In this document: one piece after another, positions 16,404-25,289 of the stretch
Position numbering within the stretch: position 1 is the stretch's first letter
Layout: every line of letters begins with the position of its first letter
NCBI GenBank assembly: GCA_043775075.1
Contig: JAYVSS010000019.1
Coordinates: 1 to 47,223, forward strand
DNA: 47,223 bases
Reading direction: 5' to 3'
Source: JANLQX01 sp043775075
GTDB lineage: Bacteria; Actinomycetota; Acidimicrobiia; Acidimicrobiales; JANYDT01
Notes under the pieces: generated by a model
The model's input: only the letters and a program-made list of their open reading frames with translations
Databases searched by the model: none
Told to the model about the DNA's origin: nothing
Made by a program: the position numbers and the translations under genes

Positions 16404-16766
16404 TTACGCGTTAGTGAGGCCGAACACCAGAAACGCGCTCTCGCCGTCCTCCGCCCTCATCTTTTCGCGCATCTTCTCTCCCGCTGGGTTACCCGTCATG
16501 TCAATGGCCAGCGCGATGTTGGGATCGTCGAGCACGCCCGCAGCAAGTCGTATGTGCGCATGGTGTTCGGCGGGGGCATCGTCGGGCATGGTGTCGTCGA
16601 GTGCCACGCGCTGCACCCAGGTGCCAAGCTTCGAAGGATTCATTCCCTCGGGTACGGCAATTTCTTGGACCCGCAAAATCCCGCCGGGAAGGGGCTGGAG
16701 TGTCTGATCAAACGCCGCGTGCGCCGTGGTGCCGACACCGAATGTGGTGAAGCCTTTGCGAGTCAT
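16404..16766 (-). CDS. hypothetical 120-aa protein after fumarase
   Basis: I do not recognise this protein. It is soluble, with no signal peptide or membrane helix. It contains LQPLPGGILRVQEIAVPEGMNPSKLG, a His-containing AEHHAHIRLAAG stretch, and an acidic/basic KMREKMRAEDGE segment; it looks like a compact alpha/beta fold. The start ATG 16766 lies 8 nt after the fumarase stop, and an AAGTAGG ribosome-binding site overlaps that stop. Translational coupling to fumarase is therefore likely, and a role near that enzyme is possible, but nothing in the sequence proves it. Confidence 0.75.
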   Translation of the reverse strand: MTRKGFTTFGVGTTAHAAFDQTLQPLPGGILRVQEIAVPEGMNPSKLGTWVQRVALDDTMPDDAPAEHHAHIRLAAGVLDDPNIALAIDMTGNPAGEKMREKMRAEDGESAFLVFGLTNA

Positions 16767-16774
16767 ACGAGAAC

Positions 16775-18427
16775 CTACTTCTGGCCAATGGAGACGGGAC
16801 GGCTGACGGACTGAAAAAAATCATTCCCTTTATCATCGACAACAACGAATGCCGGGAAGTCATGCACGTCAATTTCCCACACTGCTTCCATTCCCAGTTC
16901 GGCGTATTCGAGGACTTCAACGCGGGTGATGCAGTCCTGCGCCAGCCGCGCCGCGGGGCCGCCAATGGACCCGAGGTAGAAGCCGCCGTGCTTGGCGCAC
17001 GCGTCGGTCACGGCCTTCGACCGGTTGCCCTTGGCCAACATGACGAACGACCCACCAGCCTCCTGGAACAAATCAACATAGGAATCCATGCGACCCGCAG
17101 TGGTCGGTCCAAACGATCCACTGGCCATTCCTTCCGGCGTCTTGGCCGGACCGGCGTAGTACACGCATCGGTCCTTCAGATACTGCGGCAGACCCTGACC
17201 GGCGTCCAGACGTTCCTTCAATTTGGCGTGGGCGAGGTCCCGCGCCACCACCATGGTTCCGGTCAGTGAAAGCCGGGTCTTCACCGGATGCTTGGTCAGC
17301 TCAGCGCGGATTTCACTCATTGGAAGGTTGAGGTCGATCTGGACGACATGATCGCTTACCTCCTCGTGGGTGATGTCGGGAAGGAAGCGGGCCGGATCAG
17401 TTTCCAGCTGCTCCAAGAACACCCCCTCGGCGGTGATCTTGCCGAGCGCCTGCCGGTCGGCCGAACATGACACGGCGAGCGCAACGGGACACGATGCGCC
17501 GTGGCGGGGAAGGCGAATCACCCGAACGTCGTGGCAGAAATACTTGCCCCCGAACTGGGCACCGATACCCGTCGCCGCTGAGATCTTCAAGACCTCCGCT
17601 TCCATTTCCAGATCGCGATATGCCTGCCCATCTCGATTGCCGGTGGTCGGCAAGGAGTCCAGATACCGCGCACTCGCCAGCTTCGCCAGCTTCAGCGACG
17701 ACTCCGCCGACGTACCTCCGACCACTACACCGAGATGATACGGAGGACACGCCGCGGTACCAAGCGTACGTATCTTCTCGTCCATCCATGCTGCGAAACT
17801 GGCCGGGTTGAGAAGGGCCTTCGTCTCCTGAAAAAGTAGGCTCTTATTGGCTGATCCGCCGCCCTTGGCCATGAAGAAGAACTTGTAGGCCTCGCCTCCC
17901 ACCGCTTCGATTTCGATCTCGGCCGGAAGGTTGTTGCCGGTGTTCACCTCGTCCCAGAAGTTCATCGGCGACATCTGCGAGTACCGCAGGTTCGTATGTA
18001 CGTAGGTGTCCCACACGCCGCGAGTAATGGCTTCTTTATCGTCGGAACCGGTTACGACGTATTGACCCTTTTTACCCTTAATGATCGCCGTGCCGGTGTC
18101 TTGGCAACCGGGCAAGATTCCCCCGGCGGCGATGGCCGCGTTCTTCAAAAGATCGAGGGCGACGAAGCGATCGTTGCCGCTGGCTTCTGGATCGTCGAGA
18201 ATCACTCGAAGCTGAGCGAGGTGACCGGGACGCAGCAAGTGCTGTATGTCATGCATCGCCTCCTTCGTCAGGAGAGTGACGACCTCGGGATCGACCTGCA
18301 AAAACCGTTTGCCGTTGGCCTCAAAGGTGGACACGCCTTCGGAGGTGATCAGGCGATAGGGGGTGTCGTCGGGACCGAGCGGGAGGAGCTCTTTGTACTC
18401 GAACGACGATTCTGCGGCGGTGGGCAT
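16775..18427 (-). CDS. class I (iron-sulfur) fumarate hydratase
   Basis: Class I fumarase interconverts fumarate and malate with an oxygen-labile [4Fe-4S] cluster. The 550-aa product is the fused two-part form (alpha plus beta regions in one chain) like E. coli FumA/FumB. It shows LLPLGPDDTPYRLITSEGVS at the start, the cluster cysteine candidates in LPGCQDTGTA, AACPPYHLGV and ASCPVALAVSCSADRQ, and beta-region motifs such as GPTTAGRMDSYVDLF. ATG 18427 puts the conserved FEYKELLPLG at residue 9; ATG 18442 is an alternative 15 nt upstream. It overlaps nothing and starts just after the end of the MFS remnant. A class I enzyme suggests low-oxygen tolerance or iron-rich growth, which is an inference. 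Confidence 0.94.
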   Translation of the reverse strand: MPTAAESSFEYKELLPLGPDDTPYRLITSEGVSTFEANGKRFLQVDPEVVTLLTKEAMHDIQHLLRPGHLAQLRVILDDPEASGNDRFVALDLLKNAAIAAGGILPGCQDTGTAIIKGKKGQYVVTGSDDKEAITRGVWDTYVHTNLRYSQMSPMNFWDEVNTGNNLPAEIEIEAVGGEAYKFFFMAKGGGSANKSLLFQETKALLNPASFAAWMDEKIRTLGTAACPPYHLGVVVGGTSAESSLKLAKLASARYLDSLPTTGNRDGQAYRDLEMEAEVLKISAATGIGAQFGGKYFCHDVRVIRLPRHGASCPVALAVSCSADRQALGKITAEGVFLEQLETDPARFLPDITHEEVSDHVVQIDLNLPMSEIRAELTKHPVKTRLSLTGTMVVARDLAHAKLKERLDAGQGLPQYLKDRCVYYAGPAKTPEGMASGSFGPTTAGRMDSYVDLFQEAGGSFVMLAKGNRSKAVTDACAKHGGFYLGSIGGPAARLAQDCITRVEVLEYAELGMEAVWEIDVHDFPAFVVVDDKGNDFFQSVSRPVSIGQK

Positions 18428-18453
18428 GGCACCAGTTTGCATCGGAGCGATGC

Positions 18454-19098
18454 TCAGGCCGGACGGACCGCAACAACTCGCTGTGAACGCACGAGCAAGA
18501 CGACGCCACCGAGCGCCGTCACCGAACCACCGACGACAAATGGGGCCCGGGCGCTGAAGGTACTGGCCAGTCCGGCCACGGCCGCCGCTCCGACCGGAGT
18601 GGTCCCCATGAACGCGATCGAGAACAGCGCCATGACCCGGCCCAGCATGTCTGGCCGGGTGGACGATTGCCGGATCGAGGTCGTGAGCGTAGTGAACCCG
18701 GTGGCCACAATGCCGACCGGGAACGCAATGGCCGCGCACCACCAATACGACGGTGATGCGGCAAACATGATGAGCGCAGCACCGAACACAATCGCCCACA
18801 CGGCTTGCGATGCCAGCGTCGGCTTGCGAATCCACCCTATGGCGGTCCCGGCGAACAGACTTCCGACGGCGCTGATCGTCTGCACCAAAGCGGTGAGGCC
18901 AGCGTCGTGATTGTTCGCTGGATCGAGCCCGAACGTGAACTTTGACATCAGCGGCAGGACACTCTGGAAGTTGAACGCCGCTAGTCCCACGACAAACATC
19001 ATCAGGAGGGCGGGGCCAACGACGGGGTCATGGCGGGCATAGACGAACCCGGCTTTGACGAGACCTTTGCGGGCGGTTGCTCGTCGGCGCGGAAACAT
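18454..19098 (-). pseudogene. C-terminal remnant of an MFS transporter
   Basis: The 214-codon open frame encodes six hydrophobic segments and a basic loop that correspond to the second half of an MFS exporter of the EntS/macrolide-efflux type (ARKGLVKAGFVYARHDP opening, FAASPSYWWCAAIAFPVGI, DMLGRVMALFSIAFMGTTPVG). The first six helices are missing. The same frame continues upstream with plausible MFS-like residues (FYGNALSYVVLL) but is closed by TGA at 19126-19128. At about 19170 it meets a 12-bp inverted repeat, beyond which no transporter sequence is seen. I interpret it as a truncated gene. A shortened product starting at ATG 19098 could still be made, but a half transporter is unlikely to work. 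Confidence 0.7.
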
Positions 19099-19169
19099 CT
19101 CGGAGCGGCGAACCCGAAGAAGCGTTCAGAGCAGAACGACGTAGCTCAACGCGTTGCCATAGAAAGCAA

Positions 19170-19222
19170 ACCCAGGTCACCGGTCTCTCCGACGTACTGC
19201 GGGGAGAAAGGGTGACCTGGGT
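19170..19222. repeat. inverted repeat at the broken end of the MFS remnant
   Basis: Arms ACCCAGGTCACC (19170-19181) and GGTGACCTGGGT (19211-19222) are perfect 12-bp complements around a 29-nt loop. On the minus strand this stretch is open as SPQYVGETGDLGLLSMATR followed by a stop. It may be a dispersed element, a terminator for the neighbouring gene, or the footprint of the event that removed the transporter N-terminus. Confidence 0.6.
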
Positions 19223-19310
19223 CTGAGGAACATCGGGCTGGGTCACGTGCGTTCAAAGGTGGGGTGGGAACCGCCCGCCTCGATTGCCCCGACCCAACGG
19301 CTTGAGTTAC

Positions 19311-20006
19311 CTAGAAGCCGCCGCCGGGGCCACCGCGTCCGCCACCGTCGCGACCACCCTGTCCGCCACCGCGTCCGCCACCATGACCCATACCGCCGAA
19401 GCCACCTTCGAAACCACCCCGGCCACCCATGCCGGTCGAGGCGTCGATATTGGCTTTGGCTACGGTGGCCTCCGCAGCAGTCAGGCGACCTGCGGTTACG
19501 GCCTTGTCGACATCAGCCTTGGCCTGATCCTTCGAGGCTTTGGTGTATGTATCGACGCTGACGCCGAGTCGGCCCACGTATTCAGTCAAGCGAGCGAGCC
19601 GGGCGGCGTCGCGCTCGGCCTGGGTGGGCTCGGTTGCCGCCTCGGCGTGGGGTAGGCGCATTCCGCCCCGACCGTCGGTATCGTTGTCAATAAGCGTCTT
19701 ATATGCAGCGGCCTGGGCGGCGTTGATGGTCCCGGCGGCAAGGGCCTTGTCCACCTCGGCCTTGGCTTGAACCTTGTTGGCTTCGGTGATCTTGGCCACG
19801 GTGATGCCGAGGCGGGCGGCGAACTCAGTCTGCCGGGCGAGCTGGGCGGCGGCACGCTCGGCCTGAGTGGGGCGAGCCTTCTGGGTGGTGGCAGCGGCGG
19901 CCGCAGCCGTAGTCGAGGTCGTTTGGGCGAAGGCCGGGGCGGCGAGGCCGAGCGTAAGCACGGTACCGATGCCGAGTGCGGCGAGACGATTGCGACGTGA
20001 TGTCAT
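19311..20006 (-). CDS. secreted Gly-rich protein with two tandem ~65-residue repeats
   Basis: The 231-aa product starts with a clear Sec signal peptide (RRNRLAALGIGTVLTLGLAAPAFA, cut near residue 27). An Ala/Thr linker follows, then two copies of one helical unit: residues ~46-112 and ~127-190, both beginning PTQAER and sharing LARxTE, RLG, QAKAxVDKA and a closing ID. The tail (191-231) is a Gly/Arg-rich stretch with GGRGGGQGG-like runs. The ribosome-binding site AAGGAAG lies about 6 nt before ATG 20006. I recognise no named family. It is probably exported to the envelope or medium. The 217-bp upstream gap has an 8-bp palindrome that could be its operator. Confidence 0.8.
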   Translation of the reverse strand: MTSRRNRLAALGIGTVLTLGLAAPAFAQTTSTTAAAAAATTQKARPTQAERAAAQLARQTEFAARLGITVAKITEANKVQAKAEVDKALAAGTINAAQAAAYKTLIDNDTDGRGGMRLPHAEAATEPTQAERDAARLARLTEYVGRLGVSVDTYTKASKDQAKADVDKAVTAGRLTAAEATVAKANIDASTGMGGRGGFEGGFGGMGHGGGRGGGQGGRDGGGRGGPGGGF

Positions 20007-20049
20007 ATGAACTTCCTTTTCGGGGGAAACGAATCTCGGAGAGAGCCGA

Positions 20050-20069
20050 CGTTGGTGCGTTCACCAACG
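20050..20069. promoter_or_regulatory. palindrome between the secreted-protein gene and the FabK-like gene
   Basis: CGTTGGTG and CACCAACG form a perfect 8-bp inverted repeat with a 4-nt loop, 44 bp upstream of the secreted-protein start and 155 bp upstream of the divergent enzyme gene. It could be an operator or a leader hairpin. Confidence 0.35.
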
Positions 20070-20223
20070 CCAACAACGATGGCGATCTCAGGTAAGGAGC
20101 TTGGCAAGGGTTCGTAAGACTCCGTTGAGACTTCAACGCTCTCATCGCCCGCTCATCTGATTGTTCGCCCGCCATCATTGAGCCATGTGGCGCGGTCGAC
20201 GGCCCAGGAGGCAGGCTGGACGG

Positions 20224-21195
20224 ATGAACACCGGCATCGACGCACCCCATTCCGACCGCATCGCTTCGCGCGTCACCGACATGCTCGGGACTCGGTATCC
20301 CATCGTGCAGGCCCCCATGGGATGGATAGCCCGGGCCCCGTTAGCCAGCGCCGTTTCCAATGCGGGCGGGCTCGGCATCATCGAGACGTCGTCGGGCGAA
20401 CTCGCCAATGTGCGCGACGAAATCGCCAAGATGGCCGACCTCACCGACCAACCGTTCGGCGTCAACATCGCCCAAGCCTTCGTGCGTGATCCGGGCATCG
20501 TGCAGTTCGTCATCGACCAGGGCGTGCGCTTTGTGACGACGAGCGCAGGTGATCCAAACAAGTACACCGGCCAACTCAAGGCGGCTGGGCTCACCGTCTT
20601 TCACGTGGTGCCGACACTGGCCGGGGCACTAAAAGCAGTCGCCGCGGGGGTCGATGGACTCGTCGTTGAGGGAGGCGAAGGCGGAGGTTTCAAGAACCCG
20701 CGCGATGTTGCGACGATGGTGCTCCTGCCGCTCGTGGCGTCGAAGGTACGTGTACCTATTATTGGCGCAGGAGGCATAATTGACGGAGCATCAATGGCCG
20801 CGGCCTTCGCGCTCGGGGCCGAGGGTGTGCAAATGGGGACGCGGATGGTTTCCGCCGCCGAGTCGCCCGTGCACGACAACTGGAAGAACGCCATTGTGAA
20901 CGCCGCAGAGACCGACACCGTCTTCCTCAACCGTCATGGCAAGCCCGGTCTGCGGGCATTGCGGACGAAGCTTTCCGAAGAACTCGAACACGTCGATCAG
21001 GTAGATCTGGGGATCATGGGACGGGCATTGGATCTCTACTTCGGCGGCGACATGGAGGCGTCGATCGCACTGACCGGCCAGGTCGCCGGACGCATTGAAT
21101 CAGTGCGCCCGGTCGCCGACATCATCGCCGAGACCGTCTCGGAATTCCGTCGGGTCACCGCCGATCTCGGCGCCCGCTTCGGGGCCGTTTCGTAA
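20224..21195 (+). CDS. nitronate monooxygenase / FabK-like flavin enzyme
   Basis: An FMN-dependent TIM-barrel protein of 323 residues in the NMO/2-nitropropane dioxygenase/FabK family. Visible motifs are YPIVQAPMGWIARAPLASAV near the start, NAGGLGIIE, the VVEGGEGGGF loop, PIIGAGGIIDG, and the phosphate-binding GAEGVQMGTRMVSAAE. Members either oxidise alkyl nitronates or reduce enoyl-ACP; the sequence alone does not separate these, and no fatty-acid genes are adjacent. ATG 20224 was preferred because AGGAGG lies 12 nt upstream; ATG 20185 adds 13 Arg-rich residues unlike the family. It is divergent from the secreted-protein gene and convergent with the EamA transporter. Confidence 0.88.
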   Translation: MNTGIDAPHSDRIASRVTDMLGTRYPIVQAPMGWIARAPLASAVSNAGGLGIIETSSGELANVRDEIAKMADLTDQPFGVNIAQAFVRDPGIVQFVIDQGVRFVTTSAGDPNKYTGQLKAAGLTVFHVVPTLAGALKAVAAGVDGLVVEGGEGGGFKNPRDVATMVLLPLVASKVRVPIIGAGGIIDGASMAAAFALGAEGVQMGTRMVSAAESPVHDNWKNAIVNAAETDTVFLNRHGKPGLRALRTKLSEELEHVDQVDLGIMGRALDLYFGGDMEASIALTGQVAGRIESVRPVADIIAETVSEFRRVTADLGARFGAVS

Positions 21196-21219
21196 CGCAC
21201 CAACGGTCCGTGGCGGGCC

Positions 21220-22143
21220 TCAGTGACTGGCGACGATTACCGCAGGCGCGCCGTCAGCATCGCCGTCGCCGGGGTGGCGCTGGCTCAGGATCATGGCGCC
21301 GACGACGAACGCCGCACCCACGTAGCCAAGTGGGGCCAGCCGTTCGTTCCGCCACAGATAAGACGCCGCTGCTCCGAAGACCGGCTCTAACGAGTACACC
21401 ACCACGGCGGCGGTGGCAGTCACCACTTTTTGTGCTTTGGTCTGCAGAAGCATTGTGACCGCAACGGCAACAATGGCGAGGTACACAAGCGTGAACCACG
21501 TGCCAACATCGGCATGATTGAGCGCAAGAACCGTGGCCGTTCGATCGGTGCTAAGTGCCCATATGATGCCGCAGACAGCAACAGCGCAGACTTGGACGGC
21601 GGTGAGATCGATCACACCATGTTGCGGAGCAAAGCGTTCCAACAGCAATACATAGGCGGCGTAGGCGAGAGCACAGCCGAGCACCCAGACGTCACCGACA
21701 CCGAAACGCAGTGCGCCCGCATCCCAGGACAGCAAGGCAATGCCGGTCGTGGCGAGGACGGCACTCACGGCCGCAAGTCGAGATAATCGACGGCCCAAAA
21801 AGGGCAGCGCCAACGGGACCATGATCACGTTGAGCCCGGTCACAAACGCCGCCCGGCCGGACGACACGGAACGCAACCCGATGGTTTGCGTGGCGTAGGA
21901 GGCGAACGCCACGATGCCAAGGAGCGAGCCGTGCACGAGGCGAGTGCGATCAATCCCCCGAAGCCATGGAAAAAAGACGATCGAAGCGATCACAAATCGT
22001 GCGGCCACGATGGCCTCAGGCGGGAGAGATTCGCCCAGAGTTTTCACGAACGGAAACGTCGTTCCCCAAATGGCGGTGACGACAACAAGCATCGTGACGC
22101 CACGTGATTGAGAGAGATCGCCTCCGCGCAGCCGATCGAGCAC
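21220..22143 (-). CDS. EamA/DMT-family transporter
   Basis: A 307-aa membrane protein with about ten hydrophobic helices and the duplicated EamA layout. The first half contains AIWGTTFPFVKTLGESLPP and ARFVIASIVFFPWL, and the second half ends each unit in the typical LEPVFGAAASYLWRNERL pattern followed by GAAFVVGAMILS. Such proteins export amino acids, metabolites or drugs; the substrate is not predictable. The GTG at 22143 follows GGAGGG directly, so the site is too close and translation may be leaderless or start lower at ATG 22092. It ends 24 bp from the FabK-like gene. It is separate from the ogt operon to its right by 73 bp. Confidence 0.88.
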   Translation of the reverse strand: MLDRLRGGDLSQSRGVTMLVVVTAIWGTTFPFVKTLGESLPPEAIVAARFVIASIVFFPWLRGIDRTRLVHGSLLGIVAFASYATQTIGLRSVSSGRAAFVTGLNVIMVPLALPFLGRRLSRLAAVSAVLATTGIALLSWDAGALRFGVGDVWVLGCALAYAAYVLLLERFAPQHGVIDLTAVQVCAVAVCGIIWALSTDRTATVLALNHADVGTWFTLVYLAIVAVAVTMLLQTKAQKVVTATAAVVVYSLEPVFGAAASYLWRNERLAPLGYVGAAFVVGAMILSQRHPGDGDADGAPAVIVASH

Positions 22144-22216
22144 CCCTCCAAGCTACGTGGGTCATCGCAACTGCCCGGCCAACTCCACTGCCCGAGCAAC
22201 GGGTCGGCCGCTCCGT

Positions 22217-22750
22217 TCAGAACAACGTTAGCAACGATGCCTTGACCGACGGTCGTACCACGGCGGCGTCTTCAAGGGTCAGAAGGAACCGCTTGGCATC
22301 CAGCCCCGCGGCAAAGCCCGTGAGCGACCCGTCCGACCCGACCACTCGATGGCACGGCACGATGATGCTGATGGGATTACGCCCGTTGGCTGCTCCGACA
22401 GCACGCGCTAACCCCACATCGCCGAGGCGTCGGGCTTGCTCTCCATAGGACAACGTTTCTCCGTAGGGGATCTCGCGCAGCGCACTCCATGCCTTCTTCT
22501 GGAACGCCGTGCCGTCTGGGTCAAGAGGAATGTCAAAACTCGTCCGCTCACGTGCGAAGTACTGCTGCAGTTGCCGGGCGACTTCCACGCTGACGTCAGT
22601 GGCACGGCGATCGGATTCAATATCCACGCTCACCCGGCCGGCACGCTCGTTCTCCCACAACAGTGCCCGGAGCCCCGTGGTCGAAACCACGATCGTCAGC
22701 TCACCTACTGGTGACGAACAGAAATCATATGCAAGCTTTTCATTTTTCAT
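22217..22750 (-). CDS. ogt: methylated-DNA--protein-cysteine methyltransferase
   Basis: Ogt repairs O6-alkylguanine by transferring the alkyl group to its own cysteine. The 177-aa product has the helix-turn-helix region (FQKKAWSALREIPYGETLSYGEQA), the Arg-finger region RAVGAANGRNP and the active-site motif PCHRVV with Cys133. ATG 22750 overlaps the stop codon of the upstream ada-alkA gene (ATGA), which decides the start; the longer open frame upstream is an artefact of the overlap region. The coupling to ada-alkA matches the mycobacterial ada-alkA-ogt operon. Regulation is probably by the Ada domain of the upstream protein. Confidence 0.95.
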   Translation of the reverse strand: MKNEKLAYDFCSSPVGELTIVVSTTGLRALLWENERAGRVSVDIESDRRATDVSVEVARQLQQYFARERTSFDIPLDPDGTAFQKKAWSALREIPYGETLSYGEQARRLGDVGLARAVGAANGRNPISIIVPCHRVVGSDGSLTGFAAGLDAKRFLLTLEDAAVVRPSVKASLLTLF

Positions 22751-24255
22751 GACAGCACACTCCAGAGGTGAAAGAGGGCGGCGGATCGCCACGGGGCCCA
22801 GCGTTTTGCTCGCTCGGCCATCTCCGCCGGGGCGGAAGGAATTCCGAGCTTCTCGGCCGCATGGCGGACGCCGAGGTCCGACGGTAGAAAGGCATCTGGT
22901 TCTCGAAGCGCGCGTATCAACACGTAGTCCGCCGTCCATGGGCCAACGCCGTACACCCCAATCATTTGTTGGCGCGCCCTTGTCCGGTCGGCGCCGATGG
23001 TGAGGTCTATGGTTCCGTCGGCCAACGCCGCGCACAACCCGACAAGCGCTCGACCGCGAGATTTCGGAATCGGGATCGCCGCCGGATCAGACGATCCTAT
23101 CGACGCCGCCGAAGGAAACAAATGGGTGAGTCCGTCAATTCCGAAGTTCACCGGTTCGCCGAACATGCCGACGAGTCGCACCGCAGTACCTCGTGCCCCG
23201 GCGACCGAAACCTGCTGTCCCACGACGGCCCGGACGGCGATCTCGTGCGCATCCACCGCGCCCGGCACCCGCCGTCCCGGGTTCGCCCGAACCGTTGGTG
23301 CAAGTAGTTCATCTGCACACAGATGATCGTCGATCGTCGCAGTATCTGTATCGAGGTCGAAGAGTCGACGCAAGCGGGCTGATGCCGCCGCTAAATCGGC
23401 GATGTTGGAGAGGCGAAACGTGGCCGACACCGCGTCGTCGCTCAGGATGGCCTGAACTACGCCAGGGCCATGCGGTAACTGCAGGGTACGGTCATACGTG
23501 CGCATAGTAATGTCGACCCGCTCAACTCCGACGACGGCGCGCATCGCCAGGAACCGGAGCAAACCTTCTGCGTCGAACGGAGTGCGGGCCCGCAACCGAA
23601 TGGTAATGGGCACCGTTCCGCCGTGATCGGCCACGCTTGAATAATTCGTCCGAGCCATCTTGGCGGCGAGCGACACGTTCTCGCGCAGTTGCGTGGGGGA
23701 TGCGGCGAATACTTCACGGACGGTGTCGTGGAACTGTCGAATGCTGGAGAAGCCGGCGGCGAATGCGATCTCCGACGACGGCAGCGTCGTTGTCTCGATC
23801 AGCAGACGTGCCGTCTGCGCCCGTTGACTGCGCGCCAACTCCAATGGGCTGGCCCCAACTTCCTCTGTGAGCAGACGATTCAGATGACGCTCACTGACCG
23901 CCAGATCGCGAGCCAGTCCACCCACCCCCGAGCGATCGACCACGCCGTCCACGATGAGACGCATGGCCCGCCCCACGAGGTCGCCGCGCGCGTTCCACTC
24001 CGGCGATCCCGGCGAAGCATCGGGTCGACACCGCTTGCATGCCCGAAAACCGGCTCGCTGCGCCGATGCCGCCGTGCGGTGGAACGTCACGTTCTTGCGC
24101 TTCGGCTGAATCGGCGTCGGGCAGCTGGGGCGACAGTAGATTCCAGTGGTCTTCACGGCGATGAAGAACGTGCCGTCGAAACGGCCGTCCCGTGCGCTCA
24201 TCGCATCGAAACAGCGATCGTCATCGAGCGTTCCGGTTGTTGACGCAATGACCAT
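22747..24255 (-). CDS. alkA: Ada regulator fused to AlkA 3-methyladenine DNA glycosylase
   Basis: A 502-aa fusion of alkylation-response sensor and repair glycosylase. The N-terminal Ada zinc domain has Cys41, Cys45, Cys73 and Cys76 (IYCRPSC ... CKRC), where methyl-phosphotriester repair by a Cys triggers activation in Ada. An AraC-type DNA-binding region follows (GVGGLARDLAVSERHLNRLL ... FAAGFSSIRQFHDTVREVF). The C-terminal AlkA part has the helix-hairpin-helix GVYGVGPWTADYVLI and the catalytic Asp460 in FLPSDLGV. ATG 24255 starts 10 residues before the conserved region; upstream ATGs add a non-family extension. It is the first gene of the operon with ogt and is divergent from the FAH gene, with a 115-bp gap where an Ada-regulated promoter would lie. 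Confidence 0.95.
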   Translation of the reverse strand: MVIASTTGTLDDDRCFDAMSARDGRFDGTFFIAVKTTGIYCRPSCPTPIQPKRKNVTFHRTAASAQRAGFRACKRCRPDASPGSPEWNARGDLVGRAMRLIVDGVVDRSGVGGLARDLAVSERHLNRLLTEEVGASPLELARSQRAQTARLLIETTTLPSSEIAFAAGFSSIRQFHDTVREVFAASPTQLRENVSLAAKMARTNYSSVADHGGTVPITIRLRARTPFDAEGLLRFLAMRAVVGVERVDITMRTYDRTLQLPHGPGVVQAILSDDAVSATFRLSNIADLAAASARLRRLFDLDTDTATIDDHLCADELLAPTVRANPGRRVPGAVDAHEIAVRAVVGQQVSVAGARGTAVRLVGMFGEPVNFGIDGLTHLFPSAASIGSSDPAAIPIPKSRGRALVGLCAALADGTIDLTIGADRTRARQQMIGVYGVGPWTADYVLIRALREPDAFLPSDLGVRHAAEKLGIPSAPAEMAERAKRWAPWRSAALFHLWSVLS

Positions 24256-24370
24256 GTTCGTCAGTCTGACGGACCGCAACGATCGATGTGAGCGGAAATC
24301 GGACATCTGCATCCAGCTCCGACCAAACGTTGGACGAAAGGGCAAACGGTGAACCTCTAGGGTCGGATCC

Positions 24371-25213
24371 ATGACGTTTCGTCTTGCCAATGTTGCCGGC
24401 CGCGCCGCCCTCGTGGACGGAAATGATCAGTGGCATGACCTCCACCGGCTCACCAACGGTGCGGTTTCCGCTGATCCGATGAAGGCCCTTCGTGACGGCG
24501 CCGCCCTGCATCGAGCGGCCTTGCGAATCGAGCGGGCGAATCCCGACGGAGCCCTCGCCACCGCCGATCTGCAATCCCCTGTCCCATCTCCGCGCAATTG
24601 CATCGCCATTGGCTTGAACTATCACGACCATGCCGCCGAGTCCGGCGCCACGCCGCCACCGAACCCGCTGACGTTCACCAAATTCCCGAGCTGCATTGTT
24701 GGCCCTCGGGCCAACGTCGAACTCCGGTCGGAAACGGCGGACTACGAAGTCGAGCTCGTCGTCGTTGTCGGAAGGCCCGGACGCGATATCGCCGCGGCCA
24801 AGGCGTGGGGCCACGTCCTGGGTGTCACGATCGGCCAGGACATCTCCGATCGGGTGTTGCAGTTTGCGTCGAGCCCGCCTCATTTTGACCTCGGCAAGTC
24901 TCGCGACACGTACGGTCCGCTGGGCCCCACGTTGGCGTCGGTCGATTCGTTCACCAATCCCGACGACATCGCGCTGCGCTGTTCAGTCAACGGCGAACCG
25001 CGTCAAAGTTCAACGACGGCAAACTTGATCTTCTCGGTCTCACAGCTCATCGCCTATCTCTCGTCGATCATGACGCTTGGGGTCGGCGACATCATTTTCA
25101 CCGGCACGCCGGCGGGCGTCGGCATGGCCACCAAGAACTACCTGCGGCCGGGCGATGTCATCGAGTCAACGATCGAAGGCGTGGGCAGCATGACCAACAT
25201 CTGCGTGGCGTGA
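24371..25213 (+). CDS. fumarylacetoacetate hydrolase (FAH) family protein
   Basis: A 280-aa soluble enzyme of the FAH superfamily, which hydrolyses C-C bonds or isomerises/decarboxylates 2-oxo acids using Mg2+. Visible features are CIAIGLNYHDHAAESG, PLTFTKFPSCIVGP, the acidic metal ligands in TADYEVELVVVVG, the VTIGQDISDR region, and the closing GDIIFTGTPAGVGMA ... LRPGDVIESTIEGVGSMTN segment. Many bacterial members act on aromatic degradation products or oxaloacetate; no catabolic cluster surrounds it, so the substrate is open. ATG 24371 is used, 14 nt after a weak AGGG site. It is divergent from ada-alkA and upstream of the fasciclin gene by 76 nt. Confidence 0.9.
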   Translation: MTFRLANVAGRAALVDGNDQWHDLHRLTNGAVSADPMKALRDGAALHRAALRIERANPDGALATADLQSPVPSPRNCIAIGLNYHDHAAESGATPPPNPLTFTKFPSCIVGPRANVELRSETADYEVELVVVVGRPGRDIAAAKAWGHVLGVTIGQDISDRVLQFASSPPHFDLGKSRDTYGPLGPTLASVDSFTNPDDIALRCSVNGEPRQSSTTANLIFSVSQLIAYLSSIMTLGVGDIIFTGTPAGVGMATKNYLRPGDVIESTIEGVGSMTNICVA

Positions 25214-25289
25214 ATCGAGCACTGGCTCATCTACCTGCTGGTCGTGAGTCGGTCGGACTGTCACAGGGGGTCTCGTAACCTGTTTGCTC

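Noticed and set aside
19028..19246. Minus-strand 72-codon frame at the MFS remnant boundary
   Set aside because: It mixes the inverted repeat with out-of-frame transporter sequence and has no ribosome-binding site.
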